DNA of 59,149 nt from Rhodococcus sp. ARC_M6. Its GTDB lineage: Bacteria; Actinomycetota; Actinomycetes; Mycobacteriales; Mycobacteriaceae. The stretch covers positions 1 through 59,149 of the forward strand of contig NZ_JALGQH010000037.1 of the NCBI RefSeq assembly GCF_022810305.1. The letters run 5' to 3'. A program made the translations under genes and the position numbers. The notes beneath the pieces were generated by a model. That model made no database searches and was not told the origin of the DNA. It saw only the letters and a program-made list of their open reading frames with translations. Shown here piece by piece: positions 11,990-21,210 of the stretch; position 1 is the first letter of the stretch, and each line of letters begins with the position of its first letter.

Positions 11990-14137
11990 ATGTCCATTGC
12001 ACTTTCCGAAGACCAGCGCGCCCTCGCACAATCGGTTCGCGATTACATCTCGCGGGCGGAACCGCTCATCGAGGCTCGGGTATGCCTCGACAAGCCGACA
12101 AACGAATTGCCCTCAGGATGGTCGACTTTCGCGGAACTCGGCTGGCTGGGCGTCCATCTTCCGGAAGAGTACGGTGGCGCCGGATTCGGTCTGCCGGAAT
12201 TGTCGGTAGTCGTGGAGGAATTGGGCGCGGCGCTGGCACCCGGGCCACTGCTTCCGACGGTGTGGGCGTCGGCTGTCATCGCGGCAGCGGGCACCAGCGA
12301 GCAACAGAAGGCGCTACTTCCGGGCCTGATCGACGGAACCGTCGTCGCGACGGCCGGGATCAGCGCCACTGCCACACTGTCAGGTTCGTCCGTGGAGTTG
12401 GCTGCACCGGTAGAGATGCTCTGCGCGGCAATGGCCGACGTCCTCCTCGTCTCGATCGGCGAGGACGTCGTCGTGCTGCGACGCGAGCAGGTGCAGGTGA
12501 CGGAGTCGCCGACGCTTGACCCGACTCGCAGTGTCTCGGCAGTGACCACCAACGGCAGCGTCGACGCCGTCGCAGTTCTGGCGGGCGCGGGTGCACACGC
12601 CGTCTCGATCGGCCGCACTCTGGCTGCCGCCGAAGCGGCCGGCGTGATCACTGCGGCCACGAAACTGGCTGTCGAGTATGCCAAGGACCGCTTCGCGTTC
12701 GGCCGCGCGATCGGCTCGTTCCAGTCGGTCAAACACATCCTCGCGAACATGCTGGTGGACCGCGAAATGTCCACCGCGGCTGCCTGGGACGCAGCGCAGG
12801 CAGCATCCGACAACGAGGATCAGGGCTCGTTGGCAGCAGCAGTCGCAGTTGTGACAGCTCTGCCCGCAGCCATGCGGGTCGCCCAGAAGTGCATCCAGAT
12901 CCACGGCGGAATCGGGTACACCTGGGAACACGACGCCCACCTGTATCTGCGTCGCGCCGGCGCTCTGAACGCGGTATTCTCTCCCGTCGTCGCCCGCGCT
13001 GACATCGCTGACGCCACCGCAGCGGGGATCCGGCGCGAATCGACCATCGAATTGCCGGCCGAGGCCGACGAGTACCGCGAACAGGCACGTGAATTCGTGA
13101 AGAAGGCCGCCGCTGCTCCCGCCGATCAACTACGTCGCCTACTGGTTGATTCCGGCTACGCCGTTCCGCATTGGCCGGCGCCGTGGGGCCGCGGGGCCGA
13201 TGCCGTGGAGCAGTTGGTCCTGGAAGAGGAACTGTCGACAATTGATCTGCCGCAGTACGGAATCGGAGAATGGGTACTGCTCACCGTTGTCGGACACGGT
13301 ACCGCTGAACAGCACGAGCGCTTTGTCGACGCCAGCCTCATGGGCACGGTGAAATGGTGCCAGTTGTTCAGTGAGCCCGGCGCCGGTTCCGATGCCGCGG
13401 GAATCACTACCAAGGCTCGCCGCGTCGACGGCGGCTGGATTGTCAACGGCCAGAAGACGTGGACCAGCGGCGGCGTGACGTCGACGCACGGCATGGCGAC
13501 TGTCCGCACCGACCCCGAGGCACGAAAGCATAAGGGCATCACCATGATGCTCATCGACATGGCAGCTCCCGGAGTGCAGGTGCGCCCGATCAAGCAGATC
13601 ACCGGCGACTCACACTTCTCCGAGGTTTTCCTCGACGACGTCTTCGTTCCCGACGCCGATGTACTCGGTGACGTCAACGGCGGGTGGGGCGTTGCACGCT
13701 CTGCTCTCGGAAACGAACGCGTGACGATCGGCCGTGAACGACTGGGCCTGGGCGTCACCTACAGCATCCACGATCTGTTCACCGTGGTGCGCACTACGAA
13801 CTCAGGAATGGACGATGCTGTGGCCGACCTTGTGGCCGAGGATCTTTCCCTGCGGGCACTCACCACTCGCATCGCAGAAATGGCTGTACTCGGCGCCGGT
13901 CCGGGACCCGAAGGCGCGGTGTTGAAGCTGGTCGGCAGTGAACACGGACAAAGGCTCGCCGACGCCGGACTGCTGCTCTCCGGATTCCTCCCGAGCGATA
14001 GCGAAACGAAAAAGCCTGTCCATCACAGCTTTCTGGAGGTTCGATTCCAAACCATCGCCGGAGGCACGTCCGAGATCCTCCGCAATCAGATCGGCGAACT
14101 CATTCTCGGCCTACCTAGGGAGCCTGCTCTTGTCTAA
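11990..14137 (+). CDS. Fused double acyl-CoA dehydrogenase (FadE34-like)
   Basis: A 715-residue flavoprotein made of two tandem acyl-CoA dehydrogenase domains (about 1-355 and 356-712). The C-terminal half keeps the G-N-E-R segment where the IVD-type catalytic glutamate sits, and F-Q-T-I-A-G-G-T-S-E-I-L at its end; the N-terminal half lacks this and is probably structural. Length and layout match FadE34 (ChsE3) of M. tuberculosis, which acts on cholesterol side-chain thioesters. Likely role: alpha,beta-dehydrogenation of a bulky acyl-CoA. GAGG precedes the ATG by 11 bases. The next gene, an SDR, overlaps it by 8 bp. A second fused homologue is at 21211-23421. Confidence 0.9.
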   Translation: MSIALSEDQRALAQSVRDYISRAEPLIEARVCLDKPTNELPSGWSTFAELGWLGVHLPEEYGGAGFGLPELSVVVEELGAALAPGPLLPTVWASAVIAAAGTSEQQKALLPGLIDGTVVATAGISATATLSGSSVELAAPVEMLCAAMADVLLVSIGEDVVVLRREQVQVTESPTLDPTRSVSAVTTNGSVDAVAVLAGAGAHAVSIGRTLAAAEAAGVITAATKLAVEYAKDRFAFGRAIGSFQSVKHILANMLVDREMSTAAAWDAAQAASDNEDQGSLAAAVAVVTALPAAMRVAQKCIQIHGGIGYTWEHDAHLYLRRAGALNAVFSPVVARADIADATAAGIRRESTIELPAEADEYREQAREFVKKAAAAPADQLRRLLVDSGYAVPHWPAPWGRGADAVEQLVLEEELSTIDLPQYGIGEWVLLTVVGHGTAEQHERFVDASLMGTVKWCQLFSEPGAGSDAAGITTKARRVDGGWIVNGQKTWTSGGVTSTHGMATVRTDPEARKHKGITMMLIDMAAPGVQVRPIKQITGDSHFSEVFLDDVFVPDADVLGDVNGGWGVARSALGNERVTIGRERLGLGVTYSIHDLFTVVRTTNSGMDDAVADLVAEDLSLRALTTRIAEMAVLGAGPGPEGAVLKLVGSEHGQRLADAGLLLSGFLPSDSETKKPVHHSFLEVRFQTIAGGTSEILRNQIGELILGLPREPALV

Positions 14138-15053
14138 CTCACTTGCCACCGATCTCACCGGCCGCACCGCAATCGTCACCGGCGCAGGCGCAGGCCTAGG
14201 CCGTGCCGAAGCACTAGCCCTGGCCTCACGTGGAGCATCTGTCGTTGTCAACGACATCGGCTCCGCAGCAGAGGATGTCGTCCGCGAGATCGAGGCTCTC
14301 GGATCCCGTGGCGTAGCCGTGACCGGTGACGTCAGCGACTGGTCGCTGGGAGATCGTCTGGTCGAAGCGGCGGTCGATTCATTCGGCAGCCTCGACATCG
14401 TTGTCAACAACGCCGGAATCACCCGTGACGCAATGCTGTTCAACATGACCGAAAAGCACTGGGACGACGTCATCGCGATTCATCTCAAAGGCCATGCGGC
14501 ACTGTCGCGATCGGCCGCAGTACATTGGCGAGCCGCGGGCAAAGCCGCCGGGGGGCCGGTGTACGGACGGGTGATCAACACAGCATCCGAAGCCTTTGTG
14601 CTCGGCGGCGCGGGTCAAGCCAATTACGCTGCGGCCAAAGCCGGCATCGTTGCGCTCACTCTGTCCACTTCGCGTGGGCTGGCGAAGTACGGCATTACCG
14701 CAAATGCCATCTGCCCGCGAGCTCGGACCGAGATGACTGTCGGGGTCTTTGCCGACGGAGAGCACAACGGCGGTCTCGACATCATGGCACCAGAACGCGT
14801 CGCTACCTTTGTATCCTTCTTGGCTACGCCGGCGGCCGAGACGATCAACGGTCAGGTCTTCGTCGTTTACGGTGACATGGTTGCTTTGATGGCGCCGCCC
14901 ACCGTGCAGCAGAAGTTCGTGGCTGCCGACGGCACGTTCACGGTGGAGGAATTTGCAGATCAGGTGGTGCCTTATATCTCGAAACTACCTGCGGGACAAA
15001 ACTACTCCGCAGAGGGCATCATTGCACTCGACACTACTGGCGTGACGAACTGA
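14130..15053 (+). CDS. Short-chain dehydrogenase, 3-hydroxyacyl-CoA or hydroxysteroid type
   Basis: A 307-residue SDR with the Rossmann motif G-A-G-A-G-L-G (cofactor loop followed by N-D-I) and the catalytic motif Y-A-A-A-K. Its C-terminal extension resembles the dehydrogenase part of MFE-2/HSD17B4-like enzymes (Rv3502c type). I place the start at TTG 14130, which overlaps the preceding stop by 8 bp and has AGGGAG at 14117-14122. Upstream in-frame ATG codons would lie deep inside the previous gene. Expected role: oxidation of the 3-hydroxyacyl-CoA formed after dehydrogenation and hydration. A strong hairpin follows. Confidence 0.88.
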   Translation: MSNSLATDLTGRTAIVTGAGAGLGRAEALALASRGASVVVNDIGSAAEDVVREIEALGSRGVAVTGDVSDWSLGDRLVEAAVDSFGSLDIVVNNAGITRDAMLFNMTEKHWDDVIAIHLKGHAALSRSAAVHWRAAGKAAGGPVYGRVINTASEAFVLGGAGQANYAAAKAGIVALTLSTSRGLAKYGITANAICPRARTEMTVGVFADGEHNGGLDIMAPERVATFVSFLATPAAETINGQVFVVYGDMVALMAPPTVQQKFVAADGTFTVEEFADQVVPYISKLPAGQNYSAEGIIALDTTGVTN

Positions 15054-15098
15054 CCGGAACGGGCCCGGAGAAACGTAAGTTCTCCGGGCCCGTTCCGG
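15054..15098. terminator. Bidirectional 19-bp hairpin terminator
   Basis: Bases 15054-15072 pair perfectly with 15080-15098 around a 7-base loop, directly after the SDR stop and 13 bases from the stop of the convergent acyl-CoA ligase gene. No T-tract. It separates the plus-strand ACAD-SDR pair from the minus-strand catabolic operon. Confidence 0.9.
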
Positions 15099-15111
15099 GT
15101 AGGTTCCCCGT

Positions 15112-16776
15112 TCAGTCGGCGGTCGGTAGCATTGCCAACCGCCCGTGCGCCCGGAACTCGGCCTCGATTTCTCGTCGTCCGGCATCGCCGAGTGGCGCAT
15201 ACTCACTCGTCTTGCCGATTCGAATGAAAACGGAATCCTTTGCAGCCCAAGCTGTTCGGCGCAAAGGAGCCTTGTTGACCTTGTTGCTTCCGGTGAGAGG
15301 TATCTGATCGACAATCCGCACGAAGCGTGGCCACCACTTTGCACCCATATCAGGCTGTTCGCCGAGAAACTCTCCGAAAGCCTTCGGATCGAAACTCACT
15401 CCGTCGTCCATCTCGAGAACTGCCATGACCTGATCGCCGGTCCGAGGATCCGGAACCGCAAAGATCGGGGCCGCAGAAATTCCCGGAACTCGTTGCAGCA
15501 CACGCTCGACCGGTGCGGCCGAGAAGTTCTCACTGTCTACCCTCAGCCAGTCGGAAGACCGTCCCGCAAAATAGAAGTAGCCAGCCGAATCGCGGTAGGC
15601 AAGGTCACCGGACCAGAAATCAGCGCCCTTGACACGATCCGCCATCGCTCCGGGGTTCTTGTAGTACCCCTCGAAGGTATGGGCGAGGCCTACTGCCACC
15701 ATCTCGCCGGTAGCTTCGGCATTGACCAGACGTCCGTCGCTATCGAATTCCGCAGGCGGACATTCGAGGCCGGTCTCCTCGTCAAGGACTCTGATGTCGA
15801 GTCCGTTCTGCGGAATGCCCAGGGAGTCTCGCGGGGTCTGCGGCGTGCGCCCGATTCGGAACACACCTTCACTGAGCCCGTAGCCTTCCATCACCGTGCA
15901 GCCGTACCGCTCGGAGAAGCGTCTGACGTCGGTTTCCGACGCCTCGGTACCGAAGGCCAATTCCAGGGTGCTGTGTGCGTCTCTGTCGTCCTCGGGCTGA
16001 CTCAGCACATAGGAGAGGGCTCGACCGACATAGTTGACGTACGTGACGCCGTAGCGGTGGATGTCGGGACCGAACCTGCTGGCCGAAAACTTCCTTGTCA
16101 TAGCAACCGTCGCGCCGACGCACATTGCCGGAGCCAGGTTCAGCATCACAGCATTGCCGTGGAAGAGAGGCATGCACAGGTAAGTCACGGAATCGCGCCG
16201 CAGCGATGCTCGATCAACCATGGCAACCGTCAAGCGCGCCAACCGTCCCTGACCGACGATCACCGCCTTAGGCGCACCCGTAGAACCGGAACTGAAGAGC
16301 AACAGGGCTTTTTCTTCCGGCGTCGGCACCGCCTCGGGTAGTGGTGCTCCGCGGAACGGCGCCAGGAACTCGGCATAATCGGGGCTGTCGATGTTCAGGA
16401 TGCGCTCGGGTGGCAGACCATGACCCGTTCCGTCGACCAGATGCGCCAAGGCATTCTCGGTGATGACGATGTCCACGTCGCCGTGGCTGATGTCGTGTGC
16501 CAGCTCCGCGCCACTGCGACTGGCGTTGATACCGACAACGACAGCTCCGGCCAAAGGTCCGGCGCCGAGCCAGAATACGAAGTCCGGAACATTCTCGAGC
16601 AGGACGCCCACGTGGATCTGACGGCCGTCCGGCTTGGGAATCAACGCGGTCAATGCCGCTGCGCGATCAGCACTTTCCTGAACAACCTCACGCCAGGACC
16701 AGGAGCTGTCCTCGTACCGAAGACCACCTCCGTCGTCCCCAGCGCGGCTTCGAATTATCTCTGCGTACGTGTCCAT
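15112..16776 (-). CDS. Acyl-CoA synthetase (FadD17-like)
   Basis: A 554-residue ANL-superfamily ligase that would activate a carboxylic acid to its CoA thioester via an acyl-AMP. Seen are the phosphate-binding motif F-S-S-G-S-T-G-A-P-K, the adenine/aspartate motif G-D-L-A-Y-R-D, the hinge G-R-S-S-D-W-L-R and the catalytic lysine region N-K-V-N-K-A-P-L near residue 500. General character recalls FadD17/FadD19 ligases of steroid side-chain catabolism. It is the last gene of a long minus-strand operon (10-base gap from the SDR before it). The substrate is inferred from context only. Confidence 0.88.
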   Translation of the reverse strand: MDTYAEIIRSRAGDDGGGLRYEDSSWSWREVVQESADRAAALTALIPKPDGRQIHVGVLLENVPDFVFWLGAGPLAGAVVVGINASRSGAELAHDISHGDVDIVITENALAHLVDGTGHGLPPERILNIDSPDYAEFLAPFRGAPLPEAVPTPEEKALLLFSSGSTGAPKAVIVGQGRLARLTVAMVDRASLRRDSVTYLCMPLFHGNAVMLNLAPAMCVGATVAMTRKFSASRFGPDIHRYGVTYVNYVGRALSYVLSQPEDDRDAHSTLELAFGTEASETDVRRFSERYGCTVMEGYGLSEGVFRIGRTPQTPRDSLGIPQNGLDIRVLDEETGLECPPAEFDSDGRLVNAEATGEMVAVGLAHTFEGYYKNPGAMADRVKGADFWSGDLAYRDSAGYFYFAGRSSDWLRVDSENFSAAPVERVLQRVPGISAAPIFAVPDPRTGDQVMAVLEMDDGVSFDPKAFGEFLGEQPDMGAKWWPRFVRIVDQIPLTGSNKVNKAPLRRTAWAAKDSVFIRIGKTSEYAPLGDAGRREIEAEFRAHGRLAMLPTAD

Positions 16777-16786
16777 TTCTAGCTCC

Positions 16787-17710
16787 CTACTTCAGCAGTT
16801 CGGCCGGCACCGGCGCCGGCGGATTGAAGGTGAGGTAGTGCCCCGGAAAACCGTTCTCGTCGAGATCGTCGGGTTGCCAGCCCTCCAACAGTCCGCTGCC
16901 ATCGAGTGCATGAACCGAGCGTCCGAATTCCTTCAGTAGTGGCAGGCTGAACGCCACTCGGCCGGTTACCTCGGACGGTTCGGCAGTGCAGAGCAGCAGC
17001 GCCGCCTCGGCCATCGTGTCCTCGGGCTCGGACGGCCATCCCGGAACCGCTGCGGCAGCGTGCTCGGTCGCGACGCCACGGTTGGGCGCAAGCGAATTCA
17101 CAGCGATGTTATCGCCGTACAGTTCCATCGCGGATCCCGTGCTGATGCGGTCGATCATCGCCTTCGTTCCGCCGTACAAGACAGAACCGGCCAGCGGATG
17201 CGGCGCAAACGGCGGACCGACGCGCGGACCGGCCTGCCGGGACGAAATATTGACGATCCATCCCGCACCGTTCGCGCGCATGCTCGGGATAACCGCCTTC
17301 ATCAGGTCCCAGGTGTTCCACACGTTCGTTTCGACGGAGTCGTAGAACCACTCTCTCGGCATGTCCGCAAAGAGTGTCTCGTAACGCCGGGACGCGGCCA
17401 CGTTGTTGACGAGGATGCTCACCGGGCGCCCGAAGCTGTCCTCGATCTCGGCGATCAGAGCGGCGCGATCGAGATCGGGTTCACCCAGATCGACGGCAAA
17501 GCTCTGCGCGGTTCCACCTGCCGCCGTAATCAATTCGACGGTTTCCTCGAGCGAGCCCTGAAGATTTCCATCACCCGAACGCAACGTGCGAGAGACTGCC
17601 GCAACGGGTATTCCCTCTGCTGCAATACGTCTCGCTATCGCCCGCCCGATTCCTCGGCTCGCACCCGTGACGACCGCAAGGCCTGCGGCTGTGGTGCTGT
17701 CATTCGTCAT
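16787..17710 (-). CDS. SDR-family oxidoreductase
   Basis: A 307-residue SDR starting Met-Thr-Asn-Asp-Ser at 17710, with G-A-S-R-G-I-G cofactor motif, N-N-V structural motif, N-I-S-S catalytic Ser and Y-G-G-T-K (Tyr/Lys). Its start overlaps the stop of the MDR gene by 4 bp (ATGA). The long C-terminal tail (Gly-Trp-Gln-Pro-Asp-Asp-Leu and onward) is shared in character with SDRs found in steroid side-chain gene sets. A longer frame upstream of 17710 exists but is out of context with the overlapping gene, so the ATGA start is preferred. Confidence 0.88.
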   Translation of the reverse strand: MTNDSTTAAGLAVVTGASRGIGRAIARRIAAEGIPVAAVSRTLRSGDGNLQGSLEETVELITAAGGTAQSFAVDLGEPDLDRAALIAEIEDSFGRPVSILVNNVAASRRYETLFADMPREWFYDSVETNVWNTWDLMKAVIPSMRANGAGWIVNISSRQAGPRVGPPFAPHPLAGSVLYGGTKAMIDRISTGSAMELYGDNIAVNSLAPNRGVATEHAAAAVPGWPSEPEDTMAEAALLLCTAEPSEVTGRVAFSLPLLKEFGRSVHALDGSGLLEGWQPDDLDENGFPGHYLTFNPPAPVPAELLK

Positions 17711-18840
17711 GCCGATACACCTTCCGTTTCCCCGACCACCGTGTCGGGCTGTGTTCCTTGGCGTGTCCGCTGACCCAAGACGTGTGGTAACGGACCAAGT
17801 TGTACAAGCTGACGGCCTCGGTTCCGGCCGGTCAGAACGTTTGCCAACGCCCGCGGGGCATTCTCCAACCCGTCTACGACGTCCACGCGGTAACGCAACC
17901 GTCCCGCGTCGAGTTGTTCGAGCGCCCACTCGCGGTAACGCGGATAATGCTCGTAATGGTCGTAGACCACAAAGCCCTGAATTTTCAGTCGCTTACGAAG
18001 AACAGGGCGCAAGGGTGGGCCGAAGTCGGCTTCGGCTCCGTTGTACTCACTTGCCATCCCGCACACGACAACCTGACCGAAGTCGTTGAGTTGCTCGAAC
18101 ACCGCGGCCAGCGTCTCACCACCGGCGTTGTCGAAGTACAAGTCGACGCCCTCCGGGCAGGTCCTCGCCAGTCCCGCAGTGATCGTCTCGTTCGTCCGAT
18201 CAATGCAGTCTGCAAGCCCGAGTTCGTCTACGACGTAGGCGACCTTGTCACCACTTGCTATTCCGACAACGCGGGCTCCGGCCAGCGCAGCCAATTGCCC
18301 CGCCACCATCCCGACTGCGCCGCCGGCAGCCGAGATCACCACCGTCATACCGGCTTCGAGCTTTGCCGCGAAGTGCAGTCCGCAGTACGCCACAAACCCC
18401 GGCCTACCGAGCACTCCCAGCTCCGCTTCCAACTGAAATCCCGGACGTGGCTCCAATAAGTCCAGATACTCGCCTCGAAATGTGTGAAACACCTGCCAGG
18501 TATTTCCGCCACGTACCAGGTCACCCGGTACAAACTCCGGATGCCGCGACGCGACAACCTCACCCACCAACGCACCATCGAGGCCTGCCTGCGGTGGGCT
18601 CACCCCGGCAAGGACGATACCGCCGATCCCGGCCACCGCGCCGAGTGGACCCGGACGCCCGTCGGAGGCAGGCAGCCGCCGACGAGCGCTGGGATCGATC
18701 GCCAGAAGACTGGCCCGGAATAACACTTCACCGTCTCGCGGCTGGCGAACCTCGGCCGTACCGATCGAAAAATCCTCCGCGCGTGGAAGTCCCTGCGGTG
18801 CGCGAATCACACGCACCGCAGTGTTCACGCCTGGCGTCAT
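17707..18840 (-). CDS. NADP-dependent MDR-family enone reductase
   Basis: A 377-residue zinc-independent medium-chain reductase of the leukotriene-B4 dehydrogenase/alkenal reductase type. It has the nucleotide-binding region S-A-A-G-G-A-V-G-M-V-A-G-Q and the family segment Y-F-D-N-A-G-G-E-T. Such enzymes reduce the C=C of alpha,beta-unsaturated ketones or thioesters. The ATG at 18840 overlaps the preceding ACAD stop by 4 bp, and its stop overlaps the next SDR. It may saturate a double bond of an intermediate; the substrate is unknown. Confidence 0.87.
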   Translation of the reverse strand: MTPGVNTAVRVIRAPQGLPRAEDFSIGTAEVRQPRDGEVLFRASLLAIDPSARRRLPASDGRPGPLGAVAGIGGIVLAGVSPPQAGLDGALVGEVVASRHPEFVPGDLVRGGNTWQVFHTFRGEYLDLLEPRPGFQLEAELGVLGRPGFVAYCGLHFAAKLEAGMTVVISAAGGAVGMVAGQLAALAGARVVGIASGDKVAYVVDELGLADCIDRTNETITAGLARTCPEGVDLYFDNAGGETLAAVFEQLNDFGQVVVCGMASEYNGAEADFGPPLRPVLRKRLKIQGFVVYDHYEHYPRYREWALEQLDAGRLRYRVDVVDGLENAPRALANVLTGRNRGRQLVQLGPLPHVLGQRTRQGTQPDTVVGETEGVSA

Positions 18841-19958
18841 ACCGGGGCGCCGATCGAAGCGCCCTTCTCCAGGACATTGCCCAGTTCCATTCCGATCGCT
18901 CCCGCGCTGCCCAAGGAGAACGCGATCTGACGCCCCCACAAAAAGTAGCGGTGGATCGGGTAGTCGATGTCAGCGCCGATTCCGCCGTGCAGGTGCTGGG
19001 TAGCGTGGACGACTCGCAGTCCACCACGCGACGCCCACCACTTGGCAACGAGTGCAGCAGCTTCCGCTTCGCTCTCAGCTCCCGTATCCATCAGCCACGC
19101 CGCACGTTGCGCCGTCAAGCGAATGCTCTCGGTGTCGAGATAGGCGTCGGCAGCGCGCACCGACACCGCCTGGTTCGTGGAGATCGGTCGACCGAACTGG
19201 ATGCGCTCGGACGTGTATTTGGCGGCCATGGCCAACGCTTCTTCGCACACGCCAACAGCCAAGGCTGCCAGAGCAACCCGTGCTCGTCGCATCGTCCAAT
19301 CGAAAATAGCTGTTCCGTCACCCGGAAGGACGTCGGCGGCCGTGACGACTGCTCCGTCGAAGCTCACCGCACTGTTGCTCTCGTGATTGGTCACGTTCAG
19401 CGAGGTACGAACGAGGTTGCCGGTGGGCACAATCATCACGCTTGTATCGCCTCCGGGCATTTCGACCGGAACCAGCAGTGCCGTAGCGACATCCGCTGCC
19501 GTCACAGATTCAACGGTTCCACGGAGGGTCCAACCGCCACCCGACGCCTCGGCCCGAACCGGCAGGTCCGCTCCATGCCCGGTTTCGAACGCGCCCGCGA
19601 CGATCACAGATCCGTCGAGCAGACCGGGTAGCCACTTCGCTTTCTGCTCCGGGCTACCGAACTCTGCGATCGGCAGCGCTGCGGTCGTCATAACCGACCA
19701 CAATGGAACTTGCGCGACACGACGGCCTTGTTGTTCGAGAACGGCTGCGAGGCCGAGCATTCCGAGGCCCGCGCCACCGACCTCTTCCGGCAGCGCAATA
19801 CCGAGAATGTCGGACTCGGCAAGCAGCTTCCATAATTTCGCGTCGAAACCGCCAGCGCTCTCCACCTCACGCAGGCGATCCACACCGGACTTCGCCGCGA
19901 AGATCGATTCACTCAGATCCCGTACTGCGGACAGGTTGTCGTCGAATTCGAATTCCAT
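18837..19958 (-). CDS. Acyl-CoA dehydrogenase, probable non-catalytic partner subunit
   Basis: A 373-residue acyl-CoA dehydrogenase-fold protein starting Met-Glu-Phe-Glu-Phe-Asp at 19958. It has the F-G-R-P-I segment and the H-L-H-G-G-I-G motif, but lacks the N-x-E-R segment carrying the base in IVD-type enzymes. The usual E-G-T tail is also missing. The next-upstream gene supplies those, so the pair resembles the alpha2beta2 ChsE-type dehydrogenases (such as ChsE4-ChsE5) used on steroid side chains, where one FAD site is built from two different subunits. Overlaps the MDR gene by 4 bp. Confidence 0.88.
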   Translation of the reverse strand: MEFEFDDNLSAVRDLSESIFAAKSGVDRLREVESAGGFDAKLWKLLAESDILGIALPEEVGGAGLGMLGLAAVLEQQGRRVAQVPLWSVMTTAALPIAEFGSPEQKAKWLPGLLDGSVIVAGAFETGHGADLPVRAEASGGGWTLRGTVESVTAADVATALLVPVEMPGGDTSVMIVPTGNLVRTSLNVTNHESNSAVSFDGAVVTAADVLPGDGTAIFDWTMRRARVALAALAVGVCEEALAMAAKYTSERIQFGRPISTNQAVSVRAADAYLDTESIRLTAQRAAWLMDTGAESEAEAAALVAKWWASRGGLRVVHATQHLHGGIGADIDYPIHRYFLWGRQIAFSLGSAGAIGMELGNVLEKGASIGAPV

Positions 19959-19959
19959 G

Positions 19960-21186
19960 TCAGCTCTTCTCATTCGGTGCGGCAATAACGTTCGGTACAA
20001 CAACGGGCCGACGACGCGCAGCGAGCGTCATTCCCAGGCATTTGGCAGCGACGATTTCACGCATCACCTCGTTGGTACCACCGCCGAAGGTGTTGTTCTG
20101 GGCGCGGCGACCCAAGTTTTCGACGCGACCCTCGAGCGCCGCTCCCGGAGTTCCGGGGCGGAGCAGGCCCTTGGCGCCCAGGACTTCCTGCAGCATTCCG
20201 TACGCACTCACGACAGCTTCGGTGCCGAAGATCTTGGCTGCGGCAGAGTCTCCACCGCCCAGGGTGTTCGCCGCGACATCCGCGACCAGCCGAAGGTTCA
20301 TCAGATCGGCTGCACTGAGCAGGGCGTAGATTTCGGCGAGTTTCTCTCGCACCCAACCGATGTCGTAGACATGGCCGTCACCGGCCGGCTCGTTCTTCGC
20401 CCATTCGACGACCTCGGCGAAGAGTTCGTTGGCGACACCGCCGCGAGCGGCCAATGCCACCCGTTCGTGGTTGAGCTGGTTGGTGATGAGCTTCCAACCT
20501 TGATTGAGTTCACCGACGACATTGGTGAGCGGCACGCGGACATCTTCGTAATAGGTTGCCGACGTGCTGATTCCGCCGATGGTATGGATCTCGGTTACGG
20601 AGAAGCCGGGAGCACTGGTGGGCACCAACACCACCGAAATACCCTGGTGCGTCGGCGCATCCGGATCGGTGCGTACAGCCAGCCACACCCAGTCCGCGAA
20701 AACACCGGCGCTGGTGAAAATCTTGTTGCCGTTGATGACCAGATCGTCACCGTCGATGCGTGCTCGTGTTTCGAGGGCAGCGAGATCGGTACCGGCGTTC
20801 GGCTCGGTGTACCCGATCGCGAAGATCAACTCGCCGGCCAGGATCGGCCGCAGGAAGAAGTCCTTCTGTGCCTGCGTTCCGTGCTTGATCAGTGCGGGGC
20901 CGACGGTATTAAGCGTGACCAGTGACAGCGGCGCATTTGCGCGAATCACCTCGTCGTAGAACACGTACAGAGCTTCGGGGTTCTCTCCCCGGCCGCCGAA
21001 TTCCTCCGGCCAGCCCAGTCCCAGCCAGCCGTCCTTACCCATCTGGCGCAGGATGCGGTCGAAGACCGGGCCGCCTTCGGTCTGGTCGACGAGCGCGCGG
21101 CGGTCGTCTTCGTTGATGATCTCGGCGAAGTACGCGCGCAATTCCTTGCGCAGAGTCTTCGACTCCTCGGACAAATCCAGGTACAT
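19960..21186 (-). CDS. Acyl-CoA dehydrogenase, probable catalytic subunit
   Basis: A 408-residue acyl-CoA dehydrogenase with N-H-E-R (candidate catalytic Glu, helix-G position), the flavin-contact segment Y-T-E-P-N-A-G-T-D-L-A and the C-terminal N-T-F-G-G-G-T-N-E-V motif. It is one base upstream of the partner subunit gene and 24 bases downstream of the fused dehydrogenase gene. Probable role: heterotetrameric alpha,beta-dehydrogenation of a branched or ring-bearing acyl-CoA. Confidence 0.9.
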   Translation of the reverse strand: MYLDLSEESKTLRKELRAYFAEIINEDDRRALVDQTEGGPVFDRILRQMGKDGWLGLGWPEEFGGRGENPEALYVFYDEVIRANAPLSLVTLNTVGPALIKHGTQAQKDFFLRPILAGELIFAIGYTEPNAGTDLAALETRARIDGDDLVINGNKIFTSAGVFADWVWLAVRTDPDAPTHQGISVVLVPTSAPGFSVTEIHTIGGISTSATYYEDVRVPLTNVVGELNQGWKLITNQLNHERVALAARGGVANELFAEVVEWAKNEPAGDGHVYDIGWVREKLAEIYALLSAADLMNLRLVADVAANTLGGGDSAAAKIFGTEAVVSAYGMLQEVLGAKGLLRPGTPGAALEGRVENLGRRAQNNTFGGGTNEVMREIVAAKCLGMTLAARRRPVVVPNVIAAPNEKS

Positions 21187-21210
21187 GGTGAAACTCCTCG
21201 AGAATGAGAA